In this document: piece by piece, positions 14,205 through 25,689 of the stretch | Layout of the letters: every line of letters begins with the position of its first letter | How positions within the stretch are numbered: position 1 is the stretch's first letter | Assembly: GCF_023856365.1 (NCBI RefSeq) | Contig: NC_064537.1 | Coordinates: 5,315,829-5,379,828 of the forward strand | Reading direction: 5' to 3' | DNA from: Brienomyrus brachyistius | Lineage: Eukaryota; Chordata; Actinopteri; Osteoglossiformes; Mormyridae | DNA: 64,000 nt | The notes under the pieces: generated by a model | What the model was told of the DNA's origin: nothing | Seen by the model: only the letters and a program-made list of their open reading frames with translations | Database searches by the model: none | Translations under genes and position numbers: made by a program

Positions 14205-15340
14205 ACATAAGCATATAAGAAATTTACAAACGAGAGGAGGCCATTCGGCCCATCAAGCTCGTCTGGGGAGAACTTAACTAATAGCTCAGAGTTATTAAAA
14301 TCTAATCTAGCTCTGATTTAAAGGAACCCAGGGCTTTAGCCTCCACTACACTAGCAGTAAGACTATTCCATACTCTACACGCTGTGTAAAGAAGAGCTTC
14401 CTCAAATTCAGTTTAAAATGTTCTCCAGCTAATTTCCACCTATGGCCACGAGTTCTAATATTTAAACTAATATTGAAGTAACTATTTGGCTGAACAGCAT
14501 CCAGACCTGTTATATACCTGGATCACGTCCCCCTTTGTCTCCTTTGCTCGTGGCTGAACAGATTCAGCTCAGCTAACCTCTCCTCATAAGACATTCCTCT
14601 AAGACCAGGAATCATTCTCGTAGCCCTACATTGCACCTTTTCCAAGGCAGCAATGTCCTTCTTAAGGTATGGTGACCAAACCTGTACACAATATTCTAGG
14701 TGGGGTCTTACCAAGGAATTATATAATTATTATAATAATTATTATATTATATATATATATAATATATATTATAAACTCCACACACTTAGAGATGTAACCC
14801 AACATCCTACTGGCCTTTTTTTTTCGCTTCCCCACACTGAAGAGAGTGGGACATGGAAGCATCAACATACACATGAGGTTTTTCTCATAATCAGCTACCT
14901 TTATTTCAGTGGAACCTATAAAATATCTGTACTTTATATTTCTGCTCCCTGCATGGATTACCTTACATTTATCTACATTAAATTTCATCTGTCAGGTATC
15001 AGGCAAGTCGCTAATTAAATCCAGATCCCATTGTAGCTTTGCTGCTGCTAGATCAGTATCTGCTACACCACCCACCTTGGTATCGTCTGCAAATTTAACC
15101 AGTTTACTGTATGTATTGGTGTCAATATAATTAATGTAAATTAGGAACAATAATGGTTCTAAAATTGAACCCTGTGGTACCCTGCGGTACCCCTCCTTCA
15201 TGACAATTTGTCCAAAAAATAAAATATCCCAGCCCCCTACAGGTAAATATCTACTATTTTGGAATAATTTAGTTTGAAGACTTTCCACTGTAAATGAGTG
15301 GACAGCTGGGCATGACACCAGTGTAATAAACTAGCACAGG
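14205..15340 (-). mobile_element. CR1/L2-like LINE 3' part, broken
   Basis: Read on the minus strand, three consecutive blocks encode the C-terminal half of a non-LTR reverse transcriptase. They are VPQGSILEPLLFLIYIN with FADDTKVGG (the catalytic F/YADD box) near 15.1-15.2 kb, a KFNVDKCKVIHAG block near 14.96 kb, and a thumb/C-terminal [20 protein letters not shown] block near 14.7 kb. The blocks lie in different frames and are interrupted by stops and an (AT)n tract at 14722-14772, so this is a dead 5'-truncated copy. A related 3' fragment on the + strand lies at 41.6-42.0 kb. Confidence 0.85.
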
Positions 15341-16194
15341 TAGCTCTAGGGTTATCTGAAAATAAAGGGTGACAGTAAGCTGAGACGTGCTCAGTGCCCG
15401 GCCTAGTATCTAATGCACATGAGCTGCAGTCAGAGGACTGATCAGACCCCATGAAAACCCATCAAGGTCATTAGTCTAACTGGGGCCAGCTGGGCTTCGC
15501 TAACTGGGATGCCTATAGATGTGGCCGATTAACACTGACGGACATGCTCACCTGAACCCGGCTGCCTCCTGCTGGACCTCGCAGATTCACGTGTCCCAAC
15601 TGCCGGACCAAGGAGCAAAAGAAGTACAGAAGTTTACATTTGAACAGGACAAAACCCAGCAGTACGCAGATCTGGGCCTGCTGATAGGATGAGGGACCAT
15701 ACCTGTGCCTAGTCAGATGAGTGGATCACTGTGACGCCCTTCAACAGATAATTATCAGAAACACATTCGTTTCTAATATTGTTTTGTACAACTGTGGTAG
15801 GAAATATATACCACATGTTTATCTTGCACACCTCTGGGGAAAAGATAAATTAAGGAATTGTTGGCTTTTACTTACAAACCAAATATCATCTGGCTACGAC
15901 AAAGCATATTTGATCCTTTGAATGTTAGAGAACTCGGTACAGGACAGGTTTGGCTTGGAATATAAAAAAGCAAATAACCGTCAAAAAGTTTCGAAAGGCA
16001 CCTCAGTAGTGGATGAAGTTCTCGAAGACCTGGAACGTGATTTGTGTTCCTAACCTCCTTTCATCTTTTAAGTACCTTTAATAAAATAACAGAGCAGTAA
16101 AATAAACAGTCAAGAAAAAGAATGAAAGGTGTCTATTAATGTAAGACGGGTGGAAAAAAATCAAAGTGTTAGCTTAAGTTGACCAAGCATGACA
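15341..16194. other. Intergenic, nothing recognised
   Basis: No gene, RNA or identifiable repeat seen. The sequence is AT-rich towards the right end. Confidence 0.5.
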
Positions 16195-16195
16195 A

Positions 16196-16835
16196 CCCAG
16201 GATGGGGTGCCAACCCATCACAGGGCACAAGGCAGGGAACAACCCAGGATGGGGCGCCAACCCATCACAGGGCACAAGGCAGGGAACAATCCAGGATGGG
16301 CTGCCAACCCATCACAGGGCACAAGGCAGGGAACAACCCAGGATGGGGCGCCAACCCATCGCAGGGCACAAGGCAGGGAACAACCCAGGATGGGCTGCCA
16401 ACCCAACACAGTGCACAAGGCAGGGAACAACCCAGGATGGGCTGCCAACCCAACACAGGGCACAAGGCAGGGAACAACCCAGGATGGGCTGCCAACCCAA
16501 CACAGGGCACAAGGCAGGGAACAACCCAGGATGGGGCGCCAACCCATCACAGGGCACACTTACACCCCATTCACTCACACTCACACCCCATTCACTCACA
16601 CTCACACCCCATTCACTCACACCCACATACCATTCATTCATAGACACCTTTGGGAATTCAGTACATCCAATTAATCACACATTTTTGGACTGTGGGGGGA
16701 AGCTGGAGTACCTGGAGAAAACCCGCGACAACACGGGGAGAACATGCAAACTCCACACACATGGAACCCTGCCAGAGACTCGAACCCTTATCCCAGAAGT
16801 GAGAGGCGACAGTGCTCACCATTGTGCCACCCCAA
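16196..16835 (-). mobile_element. DANA-type SINE with 47-bp amplification
   Basis: On the minus strand, 16560-16835 matches the body of the recurrent fish tRNA-derived SINE: GTGGCACAATGG head, GAGTTTGCATGTTCTCC, and an AGTCC-rich middle. The 3' side of the SINE (16196-16556) has become eight tandem 47-bp units beginning GATGGGG/GATGGGC at 16201, 16248, 16295, 16342, 16389, 16436, 16483 and 16530. The 47-bp length rotates reading frames, producing several long but meaningless ORFs on both strands. Confidence 0.85.
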
Positions 16836-17936
16836 GGCAAAATATACTACGGCTGTATTGACATTCCCACACACAGACAAATTCTCACGGTGGTTTGGCA
16901 ACATGTGTCCCCTACACAGCGGCACAGCAAGGACTTGTGGTCCCCCTGACAAAATGTCCCCAGTGGCCTTTTCGGCACATTTACTGAATGGGGAGGGGGG
17001 CAAATCCCTCCAGGCTCTGATTACTGCTAATGGTTTTACTCTTTGCCAGGTGAGGTGCATGCTGGGTGAACAGAGTCAAAAAATACAAATTGGGGCTGAT
17101 GACAGAAAGACTGCATAAATAGCTGGATAAATGTGCTTATGTAATTACTTTGATTAAAGGCACCTGCTATACCAATAAACAATGCGAATGTTATAAATTG
17201 CTTTTATGTGCAAAATACAGGATACAACTTAATTTTATGCGACACTGTGAAGGACGACGAAGTGACCAGTATCTGGGTAGTAAGGATTCTGAGGAAAATC
17301 CTAGCTGTCATTAACGTAAGAATGCAAAAGTATTAGACTGTATCTCTCCCTTGGTTTGAGTCGGTTCTCTGGATATTGAGGGGAATTTGCTCTTCCATGG
17401 CTTTGACAGGAACTGTGCTGGAAAGGCAAATATACTGAGGCAGAAGAGCCTCATTTAACAGCTCAAACGGGCCTTGACTTTTAGGAACCACCCTGCAATT
17501 TCCAACATGTCCACACGGTGGTAGTAAAGAGTAAGGATTGCAGCAGGTGGGGTCAGTCCAGCACTTTGGAGCTGCCTTAATTCATCATTTTCTGTTTGCT
17601 CAGCAAAAAATAAAATTGAAATATCAGGAATTTAAATTTAATCAAGTATCACATGTTGCAAATACAATAGAATTCATAAAAAAAAACACTATAATAATAC
17701 ATAAAAAAATGTTAACACTTGGATTTAAAATGGACATGCAGGCCATAGAAAAATGAAATATAATATAGACAGTTTTGCTTTTAAATGTGTCACTTACTTA
17801 TTTTAATAACATATGTATTAAATTCCATTTTTCACATGAATTTACGCAAAACCTTTATGCCACTTCGTCTTTGATTGGAAAAATAAACATATGCATAAAC
17901 ATATGTTAAACATAACATAAACAAACACTTTTATAT
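16836..17936. other. Intergenic, nothing recognised
   Basis: No exon, RNA gene or known repeat could be supported. Confidence 0.5.
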
Positions 17937-17941
17937 GACAT

Positions 17942-18216
17942 TGTCATGCCCGGCTCGTCCGCTCCTCCTGTGTGCCACGCCCCCTGATTACCCACGTGTT
18001 TTCTCCCGATTGTACCCAGCTGTATCTAGTTCATTTGCTCAGTCCTGTGTATTTCAGTCCGTGTCTTACCTGAGTCCTTTGTCCGTCATTGATGTTACCT
18101 AGTGTACGTCTACGAGCGATGTTTCCTGTGTCCGGTCCGTCCAATAAATCCCCGTTTACCCTTCTTTTGCCTGCTCGCCTGTTACCTGCTCGCTCTGCCC
18201 GTGATCTCCCGTGACA
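17942..18216 (+). mobile_element. Solo LTR (gypsy-like), 275 bp
   Basis: The element starts TGTCATGCCCGG and ends CCCGTGACA (TG...CA termini). It is flanked on both sides by the 5-bp target-site duplication GACAT (17937-17941 and 18217-18221). An AATAAA polyadenylation signal lies about 70 bp before the 3' end. No internal retroelement sequence adjoins it, so it is a solo LTR left by LTR-LTR recombination. A related copy is at 52508-52803. Confidence 0.85.
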
Positions 18217-18479
18217 GACATAGTTTAGGTTCGCAATTTCACTGAATTTCAAGCTTTCTTAAGCGTTTAAGTTTTGATTTTGTAATGTGCTGCTAGCTAT
18301 TAAATTCACATTTATCAGATTGAAATTTAGCATCAATTATTCTCTGCTTAGTTCATTGATGTGCTCGACCCTACAGCAGAATGTGCGTATTGGGGGGGGG
18401 GGTTCACAGGGCTGTGACACACAGGTGGCATATAGTTCTTTTATTGTATGTGCATGAGTGTGTGTGTGTGTTATGTATA

Positions 18480-18740
18480 TATGACATTATGAGGACCAAA
18501 TATCCCCACAATGTGGTAAAAACCTGTTATTTTGATGTTATTGGGACCATTTTTTTGGTCCCCACAAGGGAAACTCATTTTTATAAAAATCTGTGAATGC
18601 AATCAAAAAAGTACAAATGCCAAAGGTCTTGTATTTTGGTTTTTTTACTTGTGGTTAAGGTTAGGGCTGGGTGGGGGTTAAGGGTGTCGTGATTGGGGTT
18701 AGGGTTTCTCCCATAGGTCCTGATTAGATAGGTGCGTGTC
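18480..18740. repeat. Dispersed repeat, unclassified
   Basis: Contains ATTATGAGGACCAAATATCC, TGGTCCCCACAAGGG and a GGTTAAGGTTAGGGCTGGGT core. The core recurs at 38880-39030, where it reads GTTAAGGCTGGGTAGGGGTT. Shared sequence at two sites in one window shows it is interspersed. I do not assign it to a class. Confidence 0.6.
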
Positions 18741-19469
18741 AGAGAAAGTGTGTTTGCGGGAGTATGGCTCGACACTCTCCTACAGTCTGGGGCTCTCCCC
18801 AGCCCTCTCACTCTGCTCCTCTTTCTTCACCAGTGCTTGTTTGTGTAGTGAACACAAAAAGCCAAACTGACTAGCGGTTTCTCCACAAATCAGAGTCCCT
18901 TACAATAGTGAATCGCATTAACCGGTCCCATCTGGAACACTGGCACCACGAGACAAAAACAAAATGAAGTGGCTGGCCGGACTCTGTGGAAAACAGAGCC
19001 ATTGAAAAGGGCAGAGAAAAAATGTTTGTCTTGCCACTTAAGGTCAGCCTTGTGATCGCTGCGCTACAGGAGGGATAATAACAGACTGCCCTTTCTCTCC
19101 TTTACTCCTCTTATACGTGCTTTGAAACTCTAAACTCAGACGTCTTCTTCATCTCTCTCTTCTCATCAAAGGAAACTCAGAGTCTTGGGTGAGCAGGTCA
19201 CTGCCAAACTGGCACTGCGGCATGTGGGCCCCCACGCACTGGGGATATTAGACAGAAGCCGTGTTTCAGCTTTAATTGTTTTGTATTCTCAGATAAGTAA
19301 CGAGCATTCAGGGCTGTATTTTTCATTAAAAGTATCATCACCTTTGTACGATTCTCAGTTTGAATCAGCTCAGTAATTCGATTGTTGTTCTCTTTGCTGC
19401 TTATCTGAACTCATTTCCATAGCTCTGCTGTCCTCTGCTGTTTGTCAGGAGTTTCTCATGTGGCCTCAC

Positions 19470-19730
19470 GAGTTTTATTCCTCATGTCTGCATTCCCACC
19501 CGCATCTCCTTTCTGGTTTTGCTGTTATAGCCAGACCTGCCAGACTTCCTGTATTGCATTCAGCCCGCTGTCTTGCACAGTCCCTTGTCTATTCCACTAC
19601 CCTAACCCCCTCTCCCTGTCCAGGGTGAACCTACCAGAGGTCCGTCCACAGACATGCAAGTCCCCCACCTACCACCTGCTTTGCTTCAAACCCCATCCAT
19701 CTCATTCCGCTCCTCTCCAGTCATGGCCAG
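19470..19730 (+). mobile_element. LINE 3' UTR fragment
   Basis: The CATGTCTGCATTCCCACC block and the pyrimidine-rich text after it match the 3' untranslated parts of LINE copies at 33995-34160 and 44960-45060. There is no coding sequence. Confidence 0.5.
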
Positions 19731-19734
19731 AAGA

Positions 19735-20225
19735 TATGGCAGTGATACAGATTTTGTGCTTTTGCATTCTTAGATTATGTTTTATGTGTTTCCATTCTAT
19801 ACTGAAGAACAGTCACAAACTTTTCATAACATTTATTGGCAAATGCATCAATTTTATGCAAAGAGTCAATATTTATAGCACTGACCCTTCTTCATAATTT
19901 CTGCAATTCGCTGTGGCAAGTTGGATATCAGCTTCGGGGTCAAAATCCCGACTGATGGTGATCTATTCTTGCCTTGTTAGAGCTCGGAGTTGATCCAGAT
20001 TTGTGGGTTTCTGCTTGTCTAACCGCTTTTTGAGGACCGACCACAGCTTCACAATGGGATTAAGATCTGGGGAGTTTCCTGGCTACGGATCTAAAATTTC
20101 AATGCTATGATCTCCGAGCCACTTCGTTATCACTTCTGCCTTGTGACATGCTGCTCCATTATGCTGGGAAATACACAGATCACCTCCGAATTGCACCTGG
20201 ATTGTCGAAACTCCAGATACTTTTT
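19735..20225 (-). pseudogene. Tc1-like transposase remnant
   Basis: The minus strand reads, in order, CISQHNGAACHKAEVITKWL, GDHSIEILDP, then NSPDLNPIVKLWSVLKKRLD. This is the segment around the second and third catalytic residues of Tc1/mariner DD(E/D) transposases. In the family the first block usually carries QDNAPxH or QDGAPCH; here it reads QHNGAACH, so the catalytic Asp is missing. Stops interrupt the frame after the PDLNP block, and the 3' flank continues to about 19735. It is a decayed fragment, cut on its left side (minus-strand 3') by LINE-derived sequence. Confidence 0.85.
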
Positions 20226-20289
20226 TTCATTGTTTCTTATATTCCCTCCACCACCTCCCCCCTCTGCAGAGGACTGTTTCATTTTTAAA

Positions 20290-20415
20290 ATAACAACAGC
20301 AACATCAACCACAACATCCATCCATCCATCCATCCATCCATTTTCCAAACCGCTTATCCTACCGCAATGGGCACGAGGCAGGGAACAACCCAGGATGGGG
20401 GGGTCAACCACAACA
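20290..20415 (-). mobile_element. SINE 3' tail fragment
   Basis: A (CATC)n tract is followed by TTTTCCAAACCGCTTATCCT and CAGGGAACAACCCAGGATGG, the 3' end of the same SINE family seen at 16.2, 22.2, 32.9 and 55.9 kb, in minus orientation. Confidence 0.85.
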
Positions 20416-20559
20416 TAATACAACTTATTGTCATTAAAACAGGTGTGTCAATGCCTCTACCTTTGTGTGTACTATTGGTTATACTGTATGAGTGTGTGCA
20501 TGTGTCTGGCGTAGAGATAAGTGTGGATGTATTTATGTGTATATTCGAGTGTAATGATT

Positions 20560-21190
20560 TGTCCATGGATGTGCTAGTGGTGGATGCGGGGGGCAGTGGC
20601 GACGCCCCCCCCCCCCCCAGACCCCACGGCCAAAGCTGCTGGGATCCGAGTGGGCCCCCAGCTGCCCCCAGAATGAAAGGTCCCGGCCAGGTGCCCAAGA
20701 GTCAAACACGTGCCCAACCCGCCAAGGAGCATATGAGGGAGAATCAGGACAACAGCCCCCCATGCGAGGGACCCCACCAGAGGGCACCAGACAGGAAGCC
20801 GCCCATGCGAGGGACCCCACCAGAGGGCACCAGACAGGAAGCCGCCCATGCGAGGGACCCCACCAGAGGGCACCAGACAGGAAGCCGCCCACCCAGCCCA
20901 CAACCCCGAGCCCCAGCGTGAGCCAGGTTCAGAATAAAGGAGGCCCGGAAGGCAGGCACCTGCACACACCCCCCGGCGGGAGGCCCACCACGCACTGCAG
21001 ATGCCGGAGCCCCCCAGACCCCACCCCCCTGGTGGGGTGGACCACAGCCCACCACAGCGACCCAGCAAGCCCACCAGACCCTTGTGTATTGCGGTGTATG
21101 TAGGAGAGAGGGGTGCAACCGGGACATGAGAGGCATGGACCCCTTCCGAGGGGCCGGGTCCCAAGCCGACCCTGTATTGTCCTCGCCTTT
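20560..21190. repeat. GC-rich block with 43-bp tandem repeat
   Basis: A sharply GC-rich island in AT-rich surroundings. It contains three exact or near-exact 43-bp units beginning CATGCGAGGGACCCCACCAG at about 20761, 20804 and 20847. Long frames exist on both strands because stop codons are rare in such composition. No domain is recognisable. It may be an unclassified repeat. Confidence 0.6.
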
Positions 21191-21382
21191 TTTCAAACGC
21201 TTTTAGTAATAATATACAGATTGGAAATAATGTCAGTTATTGACTGTATCTTTGTCCTGATCAGTTTACCAATTCCTGTCTTTCCAATTACTTAAATTTT
21301 AATTCCAATTCCTTTAATTTCGATTTTAGGTTCTGTTGCTCCTCTTAAGGCTCAGCAACCTAGATTTATCACTCCACCTGTC

Positions 21383-21700
21383 TGTCATGCCTGGGTATGG
21401 CCAGCAGAGGTCACTGCTGGCCCTTTATTCTGTGTTGATAGGAATCACCTGCCTCTGATTTTGCCCTTTGTTAGCCCTTGTACAGTGTATTAGTTTTGTC
21501 TGTCACTTGTTCCCCTGTCCGGTCATTGACATCATTCCTCCTGTTGCCTGTGCCCTAGTCTGTGCTAGTCTTCCTGTTTTCACCCTGTGGTCACAATTTG
21601 TTTCCCTGCTCCGGTGTGTTTCGGTTAACAAAAAGCCCCTTTTACTTTGCCTTAAACCTGACCTTCTGTCATTCCTTTTCTGATTTGTGATAGAGTGACA
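21383..21700 (+). mobile_element. Probable solo LTR
   Basis: Begins TGTCATGCCTGG and ends GTGACA. The flanking 5-mers are CTGTC and CCGTC, a target-site duplication with one mismatch. The TGTCATG head and the CAGCAGAGGTCACTGCTGG motif resemble other LTR-like pieces in the window (2.8 kb, 41.3 kb). No internal region is present. Confidence 0.6.
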
Positions 21701-22159
21701 CCGTCTGAGCCTTTAGAAAAAAGTACAGGAAGGTAGAACAAAAGCGGGAAAAGGACAAATAACAGATATCATTTGACGTACTATGAAGTATTTTGAAATC
21801 CTTTCAAGCTGTAGTCACATGTGCTACTGATTTGATTAAAAAAAAACTCAAACAGACCTGAAGGTTTCTTTTCCACCATTAATTCTGGGTTAACTCCATC
21901 TAACACTACTGTATGATCACATTCTTATAAAGAGTTTCTTCAGTTTTTTTGTAACAAAAAAATTCCGAAAATCAGGCATTCTGTTAACGCTGCAAGATCC
22001 GACTGTCTATTCTTCACTTCATGGTTTAATTTCCTTGATATATTTGAATCTATCTCCCTTATTGCTCTACGGGAAACGGCCTCAGCCATGAAGTCCATAT
22101 CATCACTCTTGATGCTGTTCCCACTTGTCTCCGTAAGGAAACAATGCACACTATTGGTT

Positions 22160-22295
22160 CTAGTGTACCCTGCGATAGGCTGGCCCCCCATCCTGGGTTG
22201 TTCCCTGCCTCGTGCCCATTGCTTCCGGGATAGGCTCCGCACCCCCCGCGACCCAGTAGGATAAGCGGTTTGGAAGATGGATGGATGGATGGTTC
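22160..22295 (+). mobile_element. SINE 3' fragment
   Basis: + strand 3' part of the DANA-type SINE: TGCGATAGGCTGG, CCCATCCTGGGTTGTTCCCT, then GACCCAGTAGGATAAGCGGT ending in (GGAT)n. Confidence 0.85.
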
Positions 22296-22579
22296 TAGTA
22301 TAACGTACATCATAAATGCAAGATTAGCCTGAGGGTTGGTTCCTGCTTGTTTTAAACATGCTGTGGTTCAATGGCTTCTTGAAAAAACAAGTCATGCCCC
22401 TAACAGTTCGCATGGCTATCAGCCAATTTCCAGGTTATCCTTTATCTCAAAAATACTCTAAACCGTGCTTTTATCAGTTATTGGCTTTCCATTACACTAA
22501 TAATATCATGGAAAAGTTCAATCATGTTTCAGATCACGAAAAAGCCTTTCAGTAGATCAGTAGATTCAGTAGATCATTA

Positions 22580-22695
22580 TCGAAGGTTACAGAGGATGTA
22601 CTGGATGCCACTGATTGTACGGATGGTGTTATCTTGGTGCTGTTGATCTGTCTGCCGCTTTTGATACAGTCGACCTCGAAATGCTACTGAATAAC
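22580..22695 (+). pseudogene. LINE reverse transcriptase fragment
   Basis: The + strand encodes a block resembling the L2-type reverse transcriptase palm motif: DVLDATDCTDG...VLLDLSAAFDTVD, with frame breaks. Only about 40 codons survive. Confidence 0.6.
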
Positions 22696-22830
22696 CTTGA
22701 GCCTTGAATACTGTGTACTGTCGCTGTTCTTCTTCCACGTTTGTCATGGTCAGGTACTGTATGCTGTTTTCAGCTGCAACAACAACAGTGTTCGCCCCAA
22801 AGGTAAAGGATTCCTTAGGATTCCGAAAAA

Positions 22831-22835
<5 letters not shown>

Positions 22836-22861
<26 letters not shown>
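22836..22861. repeat. Poly-A tract
   Basis: About 25 consecutive A, probably a retroelement tail or slippage tract. Confidence 0.85.
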
Positions 22862-23949
22862 CACGATCTAGAGTTGAAGTTATATCTAGTAAACACAAAC
22901 AGCAATGGTTACAGAACATCCCAAGAACAGATCTCGCTAAGAGGACTTGAACACTGCCAGAGTTTGAGAAGATCAATGGTACGAAAAATGCTAAAATGAC
23001 TTGTGTTCATTTCCGCAGATAACAGCAGTGATGCTTGTTCGCTAGTGAACATCGGCATAATTCCTGTTAGCGTGCGACTACTGCTGCACCTCATTATCCC
23101 CATCGTGTTCATGGTTGTGGTGACTAAAGTAACCTAATGTGAGTACGAGTAATTTTATGAGAGGCATACATGTGATGTAAATTTGTTTGGTTTTAACACC
23201 ACGAAGTGGAAGCAAAGCAGGTGTGGTCCGTAATAAAGACGTGGTTCCAAATAATCGCAAAGTTGCACGACTCCTGATTGTTGAACCATTCATTCTGGAT
23301 GCCAAACTTTCAGATACGGTTCTACGCCAGGAGTGTCAAGATCCAGTCCTGGAGGGTCGGAGCCCTGTGTAGCTTAGTTCTTCCTCTGTTCCATTGCACC
23401 ACAATGAACGCATTGAGACACTACACACTGACACTATGTTGCCATTTGTGTTGGCTGTATTCGGGGTTGTCCTAAGCTATAGCCCGGGCTATGTAAACAT
23501 TCACTATACAACTTTTCTCACTTAAATTCACATTGTGTTCTCATTCACGGACAGACTTCCTCGTGTCCAATGTGAACATCAGTGTTCACTGATGCAGTGC
23601 ATTGTGGTCTACATTCTTAGCCGAAGATCGCTTATTACTGTTATTTGCCAAAATGTGGACAGGGGGCATATTAAGCATGCTGCACTTAGCTTATCTGAGG
23701 GATGGGACACCTCTGGATACTTATGCTAAGCACATGAATGCACCCGCCAAGTATGGGAAGTGTGTACTTGGTGGGGCAAATGGGATGAAGCCTGTGTGAT
23801 GCACTAAACGCAGGCCCTGGTACTGAGCTGTCACTCAGGAACTCAATGGGGATGCAGCCCTGAAAAACCTGCCTACGATAGAGGTTCGTCTCAGAACCGC
23901 GAGGAAGCAAATCAGGCAGCTTGAAAACCAAAAGTCGGGCAACACATGC

Positions 23950-24062
23950 AAGAGAGCTGGCAGCACAACTGCAGAGCTGGCAGCACAACTGCAGAGCTGG
24001 CAGCACAACTGACTGGAAAGCTGGCAGCACAACTGGAAAGCTGGCAGCACAACTGGAATGCT
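23950..24062. repeat. Short tandem repeat, about 20-bp unit
   Basis: Five or so copies of AGCTGGCAGCACAACTG plus a variable 3-7 bp link. Non-coding; the frames across it are artefacts. Confidence 0.9.
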
Positions 24063-24539
24063 GGAGTAGTAAACAAAAGGACATATAATAAAGTAAAAAA
24101 AAACAGTAATTTGTTTGCAAGTTATAAAGTTTACTTTTGTTATATATATATTTTTTTTTTGCAGCAGTTCTCTCTCAAATTCTTGCATTCGGTTGATGTT
24201 GGTTGATGAGTCAGGAAGCGCTGCTCCAATCGCCAAGCTGGGACACACCCACTTTACCTGTGCACAATGAATCTTGGGATATATTGCAGCTCCTGAATTA
24301 GGACACAGCCACTGGACTCCGAAGGACCATCATGCAGATCCTTTACAACTAAACCTAGACTGTATTCGAAAGAGCCTTCGAAATGGGACGGCCTCATCTT
24401 GTTGCTGTGACGGATTTGGTCTTTGAATGCAGAACTCAGCCCTTAAATTTGGACACATCCCTTTCAACACGACTCTGAAACTGCGTTAACTAAAGTTAGA
24501 GAGAAATTAATCAGAGCTTATAACTAGTTTTCAGCAAGC

Positions 24540-24835
24540 AAGCCCACTGTTTTCTAATCTCAGTAATGTTAGTTTGCCCGGGGTGGGCAGCCAGTTAACC
24601 TTGGACCCCCAGAGGTTTTCTTTTCTCCTTACTTGGGAGTTTTTGGTTCCTCTCCTCCGTTGTCATCCGTCTTTCTTTATTTAATTTCTTCTCTTCCTTT
24701 TCCCTGATCTGTATCACTCTCTCTAATGATGTTGTAATGTGTCACAACACATCTGTGTAAAGCGCCTTGGGATGACTCTGTTGTGAAAGGCGCTATATAA
24801 AAATAAACCTGAATTGAATAATAAAAAGTAAAAAA
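24540..24835 (+). mobile_element. LINE 3' UTR and tail
   Basis: The sequence ends with GTAAAGCGCCTTGGGATGAC, GTTGTGAAAGGCGCTATATA, AAATAAACCTGAATTGAATA. This is the 3' end typical of fish L2/Rex-like LINEs, lying immediately upstream of the Ig V promoter. Confidence 0.75.
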
Positions 24836-24948
24836 AAAAAAAACTGTTCTCCAAGTAGTTACTGATATCATGACAGCACAGTTTTGAACAAATGCAGCCA
24901 TCTGTCTTTCTGCTTCACTTGATTTCACTCAACAATCCCCAGAGATTC

Positions 24949-24977
24949 ATTTGCTTCTGCTGGACTTTGTATAAAAG
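24949..24977 (+). promoter_or_regulatory. V gene promoter: octamer-like box plus TATA
   Basis: ATTTGCTT at 24949-24956 matches the inverted Ig octamer ATTTGCAT at 7 of 8 positions. A TATAAAAG box follows at 24970-24977, about 60 bp before the V leader ATG. This spacing and order are those of immunoglobulin variable-gene promoters, which use Oct factors to restrict transcription to B cells. Confidence 0.75.
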
Positions 24978-25038
24978 CCAGAGTGACACCTTCAAACACA
25001 CAGACATCAGTCACATTCAAGGACGCCTCTGTAACACA

Positions 25039-25542
25039 ATGGCTGCTACAACCACTTTATTCTTCTTACTGGGTGTTTTCACATGTAAGTCTATCTGCTG
25101 TAGCCAGTTCAAGACTGAATTTAAGTGTGGCTGTGTTATACAGTACTGTTCTATTAATGTTAATCAGTTAATTAAAGCCTGTTCAGTTTGGTAATGATTT
25201 ATTCTGTATTTCATGAAGTACAAAAACATTTTTTTCTCTCAGGTATTTATTGTGATAAACTCACCCAGTCAGAGTCCATCACTGTGAAACCTGGAGGATC
25301 TCCTACCATCTCCTGTAAAGTCTCTTACTCAGTAACTAGATTCCACACACACTGGATGCGACAACCTGAAGGGAAAGCACTGGAGTGGGTTGGAATAATA
25401 TGGAATAGTGGAGGTACTGATTTCAAATATTCACTGAGGAACAAGTTCACCATCTCCAGAGACACCTCCAGCAGCACAGTGTCCTTACAAGGGAGGAACC
25501 TGCAGACTGAAGACACAGCTGTGTACTACTGTGCCAGATCCT
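25039..25542 (+). CDS. Immunoglobulin heavy-chain V gene, intact
   Basis: Exon 1 (25039-25084, 46 bp) encodes a leader beginning MAATTTLFFLLGVFT and ends at a GTAAGT donor. Exon 2 (25243-25542, 300 bp) starts after a TTTTTTTCTCTCAG acceptor, keeping phase 1. The V domain shows FR1 LTQSESITVKPGGSPTISC with the first cysteine, FR2 HWMRQPEGKALEWVG with the core tryptophan, FR3 KFTISRDTSSSTVSLQ and the FR3 end [11 protein letters not shown] with the second cysteine. There are no stops or frameshifts. Promoter motifs lie upstream and a canonical 23-bp-spacer recombination signal begins at the next base, so the gene looks functional. After joining to DJ it would supply the antigen-binding domain of the heavy chain built from the exons at 29-34 kb. 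Confidence 0.95.
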
Positions 25543-25581
25543 CACAGTGAGAGAATGTAATGGAAGAGTGGTATTAAAACC
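25543..25581 (+). other. V recombination signal, 23-bp spacer
   Basis: Perfect heptamer CACAGTG (25543-25549), a 23-bp spacer (25550-25572) and nonamer ATTAAAACC (25573-25581; 7 of 9 to ACAAAAACC). This is the standard heavy-chain V signal and by the 12/23 rule pairs with a 12-bp-spacer signal, such as the one at 28301-28328. Confidence 0.93.
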
Positions 25582-25689
25582 TATCTAGACTTATCTTATC
25601 AAGTGAAATTTTATGAAATGTAGAGTAGGGATGTCTGGTAGCTGGAACCCTTTAAACTCAAAAATAGAAATATACTGTAGACACCACAA

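Noticed and set aside
16179..16861. Six overlapping frames of up to 219 codons
   Set aside because: A 47-bp amplification inside a SINE.
20367..21196. Pro/Arg-rich proteins of 150-196 codons on both strands
   Set aside because: GC-rich sequence with few stops and a 43-bp repeat; no domain or conserved start.
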